In this document: in pieces, positions 14,200 to 21,634 of the stretch
Layout of the letters: every line of letters begins with the position of its first letter
Numbering within the stretch: position 1 is the first letter of the stretch
Source: Nonomuraea basaltis
Lineage (GTDB): Bacteria > Actinomycetota > Actinomycetes > Streptosporangiales > Streptosporangiaceae
Reading direction: 5' to 3'
Length of the DNA stretch: 64,000 nt
NCBI RefSeq assembly: GCF_005893125.1
Contig: NZ_VCJS01000016.1
Coordinates: 1-64,000 of the forward strand
Notes under the pieces: generated by a model
The model's input: only the letters and a program-made list of their open reading frames with translations
What the model was told of the DNA's origin: nothing
The model's database searches: none
Position numbers and translations under genes: made by a program

Positions 14200-17001
14200 A
14201 TGCACCACAGGTTTGGGTTACTCGGCCCGGTCCTCGTGCGGCTGGACGACGGGCGGTACGCGCGGCTCAGCGGCAGGCAGCGCGCCGTGCTGGCCACGCT
14301 GCTGCTCAACGCCAACACGGTCGTCTCCCGTGACCGGCTGGAGGCCGCGGTGTGGGACGACCCGCCCATCTCCGCGGTCGCCAACCTCCAGACCTACATC
14401 GCGCAGCTGCGCCGCATCGGGCCCGTCGCCCCTCGCCTGGTCACCATGGGCTCCGGCTACGTGCTGCAGGTGGCGCGCGACGAGGTCGACCTGTTCGCCT
14501 TCCGCGACGAGCTGGAGCTGGCCCGGCTGGAGGGCGATCCGGCGGCCCGCGCCGGGCGGCTGCGGCACGCGATCGGGCTGTGGCGCGGGCGCGCCGCCGA
14601 GGACGCGCCGCTGTCCGCCGTGATGGGCGCCCGGCTGGCGGAGCTGGACGAGCAGTTGGCCGAGGCCCGGTGCGATTGGGCCGCGGCCGAGCTGACGATG
14701 GGCCGGCACGCCGAGGTGATCGGCGAGCTGCGCGCGTTCGTCGCCGAGCATCCCTTGTGGGAACGAGCGTGGGAGCAGCTCATCCTGGCCCTCTCGCAGG
14801 CCGGGCGCCGGGCCGAAGCCCTGTCCGCCTATCGCCAGGCCCGCGCCGCCTTGGTCGCCGATCTCGGCATAGAGCCGGGGCCCGCACTGCGTGAGCTCCA
14901 GTACGACATCCTGTCGGGCGAGCTGCCCTCGCCTTGGCGGCCCGTCTGCCAGTTGCCGGCCGACATCGCCGACTTCGTGGGCAGGGAGGGTGAGCTCGCC
15001 CGGGTCTCCGCCCTGTGCTCGCCGGACGCGCACGCGCCGCCTGTCGTGGTCATCGCCGGCCCGCCCGGCGTGGGCAAGAGCACGCTGGCCGTGCACGCCG
15101 CGCACCTGGCGCGAGCGGCCTTCCCCGACGGGCAGCTCTACCTGCGGCTCGGCGGGCCCTCGCCCCGCGGCCCCGCCGCGCTGCTGGCCGAGCTGCTGCG
15201 GGCGCTGAACGCGCACGTCATCCCCGACTCGGCTGAGGAACGGGCCGCGCTCTACAGGTCGTTGGTGGCCGACCGGTCCATGCTGATCGTGCTGGAGGAC
15301 GCGGCCGGGGAGCATCAGGTGACTCCGCTGCTGCCGGGCACCTCGCGCTGCGCCGTACTCGTGACCAGCCGCGGGCCGCTGACCGCGCTGCCAGGCGCGT
15401 CCGTCGTCCAGCTCGCCGCTCCCCCGCTCGACGAGGCGCGCACGCTCCTCGAACGCGTTGCGGGCGCGGCCAGGGTGCGGGCCGACCCGGGCGCGGCGGC
15501 GTCGATCCTGCGCGCGTGTGGCCGGTTGCCGCTGGCCGTCAGGATCGCGGGAGCTCGTCTGGCCGCCAGGCCGGCATGGCCGCTGCGCGACCTCGCCGAC
15601 CGGCTGGCCTCGGTCGGCAAGCTGGACGAGCTCGCCCTTGGCGGCCACGACGTACGCGCCAACTTCGCGATCAGCTACGAGGCGCTGCCCGCCGCCGCCC
15701 GCCGCGCGTTCAGGCTCCTCGGCTTGGCGGGGTTGGGCAGCATCGCGGAGTGGGCCGTGGCCGCCCTCGTGGACGACCCGCGTCGCGAGGCCGAGCAGTC
15801 CATGGAGACGCTCACGCTCGCCGGGCTGGTCACGGCCGGCGAGGCCGATCAGAACGGCCAGTCGCGCTACCGCATGCACGACCTGCTCGCCGCCTACGCC
15901 CGCGAGCGGGCGCACGCCGAGGAGGATCCCGTACGGCAGGGCGAGGCCCTGGCCCGCTTCACCGCCGAATGCCTGCGCCGCCTGCGCGAGGCGGCCGAGG
16001 ACTACCCGCCACCGATGATCCCGTCCGCTCCTCGGCCTGCGGTGGAGAAGACCGCGGGCGACGGGCACGACTGGCTGCACGCGGAGCGGGAGACGCTGAT
16101 CACCGCGGTCACCCTGGCGGAGCCGCGGACGGCCGCCGAACTGGCGTACCTTCTCTCGCCGTTCCTGGTCGTCACCGGGTTCGCCGACGAGGCGACCGCG
16201 ATGCTCGAAGGTGTCGCCCGCCGGGCGCCGGATCGGCGCACCGCCATGGTGACCCGGCTCCTGCTGGCCGACATCGCCCTGGAGCACCGGCGGATGCGCG
16301 TCGCCCGCCCCTGGCTCGAGGAGTTGGCCGGCCACTTCGCCGCGGAAGGAGACCGGCACGCGAACCTCTACGTGTCGACGGGGCTCGGCATCTGTCACCT
16401 CCTGGAAGGGGAGCCGGAACGCGCCCGGCCCCTCCTTGACCGCGCCATCGCCGGGTTCGAGGCCCTCGGAGACAGGGGCGGCCTGGTCAACGCGCTGATC
16501 ACGGCCGTCCATGTGCGCATCGTGGCCGGGGAGCACGACGAGGCGATCGCGCTGTGCCACCGGGGGCTCAGACTCACCGACGAGCGGAGGTACGGCGACT
16601 ACGCGGTCCGGTTCCACCGCAGCCTGGGGATCTCCCTCTACGAGATGGGCCGGACCGAGGAGGCGATCGGGCACTACGAGGAAAGCATCGGGCTCAGCCG
16701 GGAGCTCGGCTGGGGCCCAGGCGAACCGATCACGCTGCGCAGGCTCGGAGAGGCGTACGGCAGGCTCGGCCGGTTCGAAGAGGCGGCGGCGGTGCTGGCC
16801 CGCTGCCTGGACCTGTTCGCGCGGGCGGGCGACGCCTACGGCGAGGCCCTGACCGCCTACACGCTCGGCGAGCTCAGCCTGGGCCAGAGCCGGCCGGACG
16901 AGGCGCTGTCGTTCTTCACGCGGTGCCGCGATCTGACCGACGAGCCCGGTCTGCGGGCCAGAGCGGGAGACCGGATCGACGAACTGTCAACCATGCGATA
17001 A
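14200..17001 (+). CDS. AfsR-type SARP regulator with NB-ARC and TPR domains, 933 aa
   Basis: Domains in order: OmpR-type winged helix (about 1-95), bacterial transcriptional activation domain (about 96-245, ending DLGIEPGPALRELQ), NB-ARC ATPase (P-loop GPPGVGKST at 287-295, LIVLEDA as Walker B, then GRLPLAVRIAGARL) and TPR repeats (about 640-930, e.g. EDEAIALCHRGLRLT-like units). This is the AfsR architecture that activates specialised-metabolite genes. The start at 14200 (MHHRFGLLGPV) is preferred to an in-frame ATG 15 codons upstream because the winged helix begins at once and a -10 box sits just before. It diverges from the peptide gene by 65 bp and is the likely activator of that locus. 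Confidence 0.88.
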   Translation: MHHRFGLLGPVLVRLDDGRYARLSGRQRAVLATLLLNANTVVSRDRLEAAVWDDPPISAVANLQTYIAQLRRIGPVAPRLVTMGSGYVLQVARDEVDLFAFRDELELARLEGDPAARAGRLRHAIGLWRGRAAEDAPLSAVMGARLAELDEQLAEARCDWAAAELTMGRHAEVIGELRAFVAEHPLWERAWEQLILALSQAGRRAEALSAYRQARAALVADLGIEPGPALRELQYDILSGELPSPWRPVCQLPADIADFVGREGELARVSALCSPDAHAPPVVVIAGPPGVGKSTLAVHAAHLARAAFPDGQLYLRLGGPSPRGPAALLAELLRALNAHVIPDSAEERAALYRSLVADRSMLIVLEDAAGEHQVTPLLPGTSRCAVLVTSRGPLTALPGASVVQLAAPPLDEARTLLERVAGAARVRADPGAAASILRACGRLPLAVRIAGARLAARPAWPLRDLADRLASVGKLDELALGGHDVRANFAISYEALPAAARRAFRLLGLAGLGSIAEWAVAALVDDPRREAEQSMETLTLAGLVTAGEADQNGQSRYRMHDLLAAYARERAHAEEDPVRQGEALARFTAECLRRLREAAEDYPPPMIPSAPRPAVEKTAGDGHDWLHAERETLITAVTLAEPRTAAELAYLLSPFLVVTGFADEATAMLEGVARRAPDRRTAMVTRLLLADIALEHRRMRVARPWLEELAGHFAAEGDRHANLYVSTGLGICHLLEGEPERARPLLDRAIAGFEALGDRGGLVNALITAVHVRIVAGEHDEAIALCHRGLRLTDERRYGDYAVRFHRSLGISLYEMGRTEEAIGHYEESIGLSRELGWGPGEPITLRRLGEAYGRLGRFEEAAAVLARCLDLFARAGDAYGEALTAYTLGELSLGQSRPDEALSFFTRCRDLTDEPGLRARAGDRIDELSTMR

Positions 17002-17003
17002 AT

Positions 17004-17038
17004 GCTTATGGATTGTTACCCATAACCGCTTATGGATT
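17004..17038 (+). repeat. Repeated GCTTATGGATT with internal inverted repeat
   Basis: GCTTATGGATT occurs at 17004-17014 and 17028-17038, and the first copy forms TTATGG...CCATAA with the bases between. The whole 17000-17080 stretch is AT-rich against a GC-rich background. It may be an operator for the small gene at 17086 or the 3' end of the AfsR-type transcript. Confidence 0.4.
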
Positions 17039-17085
17039 TTTCACTTTGTGTTTTAATGACAAAAAGAGGATGTAATTTCCTTGGC

Positions 17086-17202
17086 GTGAAAAATGATGGA
17101 ACGCCAAGCCGGACCGCGCTCAGCGCGGCGGCCGCCCGCGCAGCGCACCTCGTCGTCGACGACGGACCAGGCGGCCAGGGCGGCACTTCTTCCGGTGGAT
17201 AG
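17086..17202 (+). pseudogene. N-terminal stump of an S-adenosylmethionine methyltransferase (LCM/PPM type)
   Basis: GTG 17086 opens a 38-codon frame reading KNDGTPSRTALSAAAARAAHLVVDD, the characteristic start of actinomycete LCM-family O-methyltransferases. The sequence then departs into Gly-rich nonsense and stops, with no SAM-binding domain. A GAGG ribosome-site-like element lies upstream. I treat it as a truncated gene, although it has the size and start of a small-peptide gene. Confidence 0.4.
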
Positions 17203-17209
17203 CTCACCG

Positions 17210-17425
17210 AGGGGGACTTAGCTGACGTCGTTGGAGTCATTCTTCGCCCCGTGCTGATCCGCCGATGGGGGATGATCCCGTTGAACAGCGGCAGCGCGAC
17301 TCCGAAAGCGCCTCCACCGCCCAGCAAGGCGACCGGCCACGAGCTGGGGACGGCCAGCAGTAGCGCCACGGTGACGATGGCGGGAATGGAAGCGGCGATG
17401 AGTATCTCGAGTTTGGCCGTTATCC
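17210..17425 (-). pseudogene. Fragment of a small membrane protein
   Basis: The minus strand reads ITAKLEILIAASIPAIVTVA followed by more hydrophobic sequence (LLLAVPSSWPVALLGG, GAFGVALPLFNGI). These are probably two membrane helices. It has no start codon of its own: the 5' end is cut where the transposase remnant ends. Function unknown. Confidence 0.3.
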
Positions 17426-18110
17426 CATTGCGTAGGCCCAGGCCAACTCGTCGTCGCTGATTTTCGAGGGGTCGGGCTGCTGGGCGCGGAGAGCCAGAAA
17501 TCGTGAAGCGATGATCATGCGGCGGAGCAGGACGAGCATGTCGTCGAAGCTGGGCTGGGCCTTTGTGCGATACCACGGGGCGCGGCGGCGGTGCTCGGCC
17601 ACGACGTCGGCGGTGTGACCGTGGCGGGCGTACCAGACGATGACCAGACTGTAGATGATCAACCCTCGGGGCAGGGTGCGGGCCACCGCGGCAGGGGTGC
17701 GGTTGCGGGCCTGGCCATGCTCGATGCTCCACCTCCAGGAGTAGCGGACCACAAGATCTTCAGCGGGGGTGTCGGTGTCGGTGGTAACCAGTGCGAGGTC
17801 GAAGACCTTGTCGGAGTCGAGGTGGCGGACCCAGATGACGCGCACGGTCCGTGACCCGAACGAGCCGTACCACAGGCAGGTCAGCTCGCTGATGCGGACA
17901 ATCTGCTCGTTATCGTAAGGCGGAGCCGGTGGATCTTCCAGGAGCGGGAGGCGGCCTGCCCGAGCCGTTCGCCCTTGGTCCGGGGACGGCCTCGCCGCCC
18001 CGATCGGCGTTGACGAGCAGCAGCAACCTGGCGACCACCGCTGCGGGCAGGCAAGCACTGACGGCGACCAGGGCGATCGACCGGTAGCGCGGTCACCGTC
18101 GGCTCTGGAG
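17420..18110 (-). pseudogene. IS701-like transposase, frameshifted and deleted
   Basis: One frame holds GRPRTKGERLGQA (about 17950-18000); the next frame continues WYGSFGSRTVRVIWVRHLDS, VVRYSWRWSIEHGQARNR and GLIIYSLVIVWYARHG, all standard for actinomycete IS701-type DDE transposases. A frameshift lies near 17915, a short internal deletion is visible between WSIE and GQARNR, and the N-terminal half is missing. Confidence 0.6.
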
Positions 18111-18600
18111 TCACAAAGTGAGGCCAAGGTCGGCGATGAACCTGGCGAGGCCGATGCGCTTGCGGAAAAGCTCGTCCAGTTCGGGGGTGATCGGCTCGCC
18201 GAGGCGTTCGAGGGGGATGGCGGTGAAGGCGCTGCGCAGCACCAGGGTGGTGAGGTAGCCGGTCGTCGCCGCCTGGTCCGGCATGCCCTGGTCGGCGAGG
18301 CCGTGGGCGTAGGCGATCTGGATCGTGTGGTGGATGGCGGGCAGTTCGCCGGGTTCGACGGCGCCCTGCTGGGCCAGGCCGACGAGCAACTGGCCCAGGT
18401 CGAAGCCCACCGGCATCGGGTCCTGCCAGCCCCAGTCGATGGCCACAAACTGGTCCGGCGCGTCGGCGGGCACCAGCAGGTTCTGCGGGCTGGCGTCGCC
18501 GTGCGCCATCGTCTTGGGCAGGTGGTCGATCGCCTCCAGCAGCGCGGGGATCCTTCGGGCCAGGGCCGGCTCGCCGAAGCGATCCGGCTGTGCCGGCAGG
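18111..18600 (-). pseudogene. Phosphotransferase (APH/choline-kinase fold), 5'-truncated
   Basis: The minus strand encodes MAHGDASPQNLLVP (kinase loop HGDxxxxN) followed by FVAIDWGWQDPMPVGFDLGQL (metal-binding D), the C-terminal lobe of the APH superfamily. The N-terminal lobe is replaced by antisense of a LuxR-type gene from about 18560 on, so a rearrangement joined the two. The substrate could be an antibiotic or a metabolite. Confidence 0.6.
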
Positions 18601-19390
18601 CCGTGGTCCGGCTGCGCGGCCGGACGATTCATGGCGCCCTGTGCCTGGCCGAGCTGGCCCATGCCTATGCACTGACCGGTGACGCGGCCGCCGTCCGGGC
18701 GACCATGGATCTTGTCGGCGAACTCGCCCTGCACGTCGGTCACCGGGTGGAGTTCGCCTTCCGGCTCGCCCGGCCGTGGGCTCTGGCGGCCGAGGAGACC
18801 GTGGCCGGGGCGGTCGAGGCCGCGATGGAGACCGCGGACGCGGCACGCGGGCGCGGGCTGTGCGCCTATGAGCTGTTCGCGCTGCATGACGTGGTCAGGC
18901 TAGGCGCTAGCGCCCTGGTCGCCGACCGGCTGACCTGGCTGGAGGAGAAGATCGACGGGGCACTGGCGCCGCTGTTCGCCCGGCACGCGCGCGCCGCGGA
19001 CGACCCGAAGGAACTGAACGCGGTGTCGATGGCCTTCGAAGGGTTGGGCCTGCTGCTGCACGCGGCCGAGGCATCCGCCCAAGCCGCCGCGGGTTACCGG
19101 CGAATGGGACTGATCAGGGCCCAGCAGGCGGCCCAGACTCGGGCCTGGACGCTCGCCCGCCGCTGTGATGGCGCTCGTACCCCCGCGCTGACCGGCCTGA
19201 CCACCCCCGAACTGACCGTCAGGCAACGGGAGATCGCCCACCTGGCGGCGTCCGGCCTGAGCAACCGGCAGATCGCCGACCGGCTGGTGCTCTCCCCCGG
19301 ACCGTCGCCAACACCCTGGTCGCCGTCTACGAGAGAATCGGCGTCAACAACCGCGAAGATCTGGCCGCCATCCTCGGCGTCCTGGACTAG
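18555..19390 (+). pseudogene. LuxR-type regulator, 5'-truncated and frameshifted
   Basis: The frame carries helical-repeat sequence typical of the C-terminal half of large ATP-binding LuxR regulators (LAELAHAYALTGDAAAVRAT, ALVADRLTWLEEK), then ELTVRQREIAHLAASGLSNR. After VLSP the frame breaks: the next frame reads RTVANTLVAVYERIGV and NNREDLAAILGVLD, then stops. One C lost from a run near 19298 explains it. The ATPase half is missing. Confidence 0.65.
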
Positions 19391-19404
19391 GTCAAGCTCC
19401 GCGC

Positions 19405-19477
19405 CCCGGATGGACAGCCCCGCTCGAGAATCGCGGCGGATCGCCGCGTACAACTCGACCTTGGACTTGGGCTGCAC
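19405..19477 (-). pseudogene. IS21-type IstA N-terminal stub
   Basis: From a GTG at 19477 the minus strand reads VQPKSKVELYAAIRRDSRAG, then LSIRG, the first residues of Mu-type/IS21 transposases of actinomycetes, and then leaves the family. It is only a remnant beside the LuxR fragment. Confidence 0.4.
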
Positions 19478-19807
19478 CAGTGCCGCCTCATCCCGCGCAG
19501 CACGCCGACGCCCGTCGACCAAGGACCACGCGCAGCCCGATGTTGCGCAGGCAGAAGTGGGCCACTGCCCTGGGGGCTGGGCGAGTTTGCGGACTTGGTA
19601 CGCGAGCACCTTGGCCCTCTTCCCCGCGCCGCCTGGCACCGACGACGCCACAGAGACTCCTGCCTAACGGTAACGGCACAGTGGGGCGCTCTACCTTGTC
19701 CCCGTGGCGCTGGCCCGTTTCCCCTTCGGACGGGCCACGGCAGGCCGGATGATCAGGAGGCAGGGTGCGCGCGTCACGCGAGAAAACCCAGGTCGTTGGC
19801 TGATCGC

Positions 19808-19829
19808 CGTGCAATTAGCGTGCAATTAG
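19808..19829 (+). repeat. Tandem CGTGCAATTAG pair, 11-bp period
   Basis: Two perfect 11-bp copies (19808-19818, 19819-19829) lie about 75 bp upstream of a tRNA-like 3' fragment. This is the same arrangement as at tRNA-Lys, seen from the other side. Probable arm-type sites of a lost integrase. Confidence 0.5.
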
Positions 19830-19904
19830 GCAGGGTAACGGGGGTCAGTCACGGTCACTCACGACCGGGCTTCGGCCCAGCTCAGAGCCTTCACGTGCTG
19901 CGAT

Positions 19905-19952
19905 TCTTGTAGTTCACAAGCTGACAGTGCGGGTTCGATTCCCGTCACCCCC
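19905..19952 (+). other. tRNA-like 3' fragment, probable attachment relic
   Basis: A stem CTTGT/ACAAG is followed by a T-arm (GCGGG-TTCGATT-CCCGT) and an acceptor-like CACCCCC. The anticodon loop is only five bases and no 5' half exists. Taken with the tandem repeats upstream, it looks like a junction of an older element. Confidence 0.4.
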
Positions 19953-19997
19953 GAACGGCTCGACGGTGCGGCTGCGGCTGCCGAACTCCTGGGCGGG

Positions 19998-20582
19998 TCA
20001 GGGGTGCAACCCCCCGAGTGCGGCGGCCATGGTCGTGTTCCATACCACGTCGGCGGTGGTGTTGACGTCGAGTGAACCGTTGAGTTCGAGCGATGTCAGG
20101 CCGTGCATGACGGCCCACATCCCGACCGTGATGGTGTCCGCGTCGCCCCGGATGGCTCCGGCGTGGAGCGCGGCCGCGACGGCGTCCCGAAGCGTCATGA
20201 GGGTTGCCAGGCCGAGCGCCTCGTCCTCCTCGCTGGGGGTGAACTCCGGGACGGGGCAGGCGAACATGACCTGGTAGAGGTGGGGTCGTTCGCGTGCTGC
20301 GCGCCGGTAGGCGAATGCCAGCGCCCGGACTCGCTCGACGGGGTCGTCCTCTTCGACTTCTGCCAGCCGACGGGCCAGGCCGTCGAAGCCCTCCCGGTAC
20401 ATCGCCCGGAGCACCTCCTGTTTCGAGCCGAACAGCGCGTAGATCGCCCGTGTTGTCGCAGCCACCTCGGACGCAAGTCGGCGCATGGTCAGCGCGGCCG
20501 CGCCTTCCGTGGAGAGGATCCGCCCGGCGGCCAGCAGGAGGGCGTCACGGGTCGTCTTGTCGTAGGTCGCGGGCCGTGCCAC
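19998..20582 (-). CDS. TetR-family repressor, 194 aa
   Basis: The N-terminal TetR helix-turn-helix is complete (AALTMRRLASEVAATTRAIYALFGSKQEVLRAMY, about 29-62). The C-terminal ligand domain is of the TetR_C_33-like type (YRRAARERPHLYQVMFACPVPEF). It is divergent from the DUF4188 gene across a 62-bp region that contains a GTAAC/GTTAC palindrome. Autoregulation and control of the neighbour are likely. Confidence 0.88.
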   Translation of the reverse strand: MARPATYDKTTRDALLLAAGRILSTEGAAALTMRRLASEVAATTRAIYALFGSKQEVLRAMYREGFDGLARRLAEVEEDDPVERVRALAFAYRRAARERPHLYQVMFACPVPEFTPSEEDEALGLATLMTLRDAVAAALHAGAIRGDADTITVGMWAVMHGLTSLELNGSLDVNTTADVVWNTTMAAALGGLHP

Positions 20583-20591
20583 CTTGCCTCC

Positions 20592-20617
20592 GTAACGTTG
20601 TTATGTAACCATGTTAC
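20592..20617. promoter_or_regulatory. Operator-like palindrome between TetR and DUF4188 genes
   Basis: GTAACGTTGTTATGTAACCATGTTAC begins GTAAC and ends GTTAC, with additional GTAAC/GTTA units inside. It lies 10 bases before the TetR start and 28 before the DUF4188 start, a typical TetR operator position. Confidence 0.55.
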
Positions 20618-20644
20618 GCAATTCTATCGTAGGGAGGAGCACAG

Positions 20645-21211
20645 ATGGCCACAAGCCGGAGCAATGACCAGGGTGCCGCCCCAGACCGTGGGGCGCAGAC
20701 CTTCGGGCACAACGGGGTCCACCCGGGCCGCTGGACCGCGGAGGTGACTGAGCCAATGGTGGTGTTCCTGATCGGGATGCGCGTCAACAAGCTGCTGAAG
20801 ATCCGGCAGTGGTGGATCACCCGAGCGATGCCGCGGATGCTTCACAGGCTTGCCGAGGTGCCGGAGTTGGGGCTGCTGCACGTGGAGGGGTTCACCCGAG
20901 GCCGAACATCGTTGATGGTCCAGTACTGGCGCAGCTTCGATCACCTGGAGCGGTTTGCGCGTGATCCCGACGTGCCCCATCTGGACGCGTGGCGTCGGTG
21001 GAACCGGCAGATCCGCAACTCTGGTGACGTCGGCTTCTGGCACGAGACCTACGTTGTCGAGCCGGGCTCGATCGAGGCCGTCTACGGCAACATGCCGCCG
21101 TTCGGCTTGGCGGCGGCGACGGCGCTGGTCCCGGCCGGCAAGGTCGGGCAGAGCGCTGGCCACCGCCTGGATCCCAGCCGCCCGGACGCGGTCCCGGTCC
21201 AGCCCTACTGA
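20645..21211 (+). CDS. DUF4188 (monooxygenase-like) protein, 188 aa
   Basis: Residues 35-170 match the DUF4188 pattern: MVVFLIGMRVNKLLKIRQWW, a middle ELGLLHVEGFTRGRTSLMVQ, YWRSFDHLERFARD and the end SGDVGFWHETYVVEPGSIEA. The dimeric alpha/beta-barrel fold is predicted to bind small hydrophobic molecules; enzymatic activity is unproven. An AGGGAGGAGC ribosome site precedes ATG 20645. It is probably derepressed with the divergent TetR gene. Confidence 0.82.
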   Translation: MATSRSNDQGAAPDRGAQTFGHNGVHPGRWTAEVTEPMVVFLIGMRVNKLLKIRQWWITRAMPRMLHRLAEVPELGLLHVEGFTRGRTSLMVQYWRSFDHLERFARDPDVPHLDAWRRWNRQIRNSGDVGFWHETYVVEPGSIEAVYGNMPPFGLAAATALVPAGKVGQSAGHRLDPSRPDAVPVQPY

Positions 21212-21474
21212 AGCGGGCCCGCCTTTCCAACGCGGCGAGAGCGGTGGCAGTTGGTGTGGAGCGCAGCCGAGGTCCGCCGCGGGCGTTAATCGCCTTTCGC
21301 GCCGGGCCGCCGAGGGCTGGTGTTCGGGTGCAGCGAGTGACCCGCGAGGTCTGTGGCGGGACGGCGGTGCCGCCGTCAGTGTCAAGGCGTCGCTCATTAA
21401 GGGGTTCCCAGGTGGTGAGGGCGGGCGTCCCGTTCGAGGGGAAGGGGGACGCCCAGGGCGGTCGAGGACGGTCA

Positions 21475-21585
21475 GCGGAAATCTGCAACGTGATCGCGGG
21501 CCCATTCGGCGTAGCCGCGCGGGGGGCGTCCGGTGGTGCCGTCTGCCGTAGTGATGTGCACGTGCTTGTACGGGAAGGAAACGGC
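21475..21585 (-). pseudogene. C-terminal remnant of an NmrA-like NAD(P)-binding protein
   Basis: The minus strand reads TTGRPPRGYAEWARDHVADF and stops. This motif is the usual end of NmrA/SDR-type nucleotide-sugar-epimerase-like proteins. Everything upstream is lost. The rest of 21212-21474 shows no gene. Confidence 0.4.
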
Positions 21586-21634
21586 TCTTATCCTGGCTTC
21601 CGCACTACGACATCGAGATGATCGAAGGTGGGCC

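Noticed and set aside
14218-16674. 818-codon open frame antisense to the first AfsR-type gene
   Set aside because: Same shadow effect; no motif, while the plus strand has a complete SARP/NB-ARC/TPR protein.
18303-19667. A full 454-codon LuxR-type gene
   Set aside because: Only 18555-19298 resembles the family in this frame. The upstream part is antisense of a kinase fragment and the helix-turn-helix continues in another frame.
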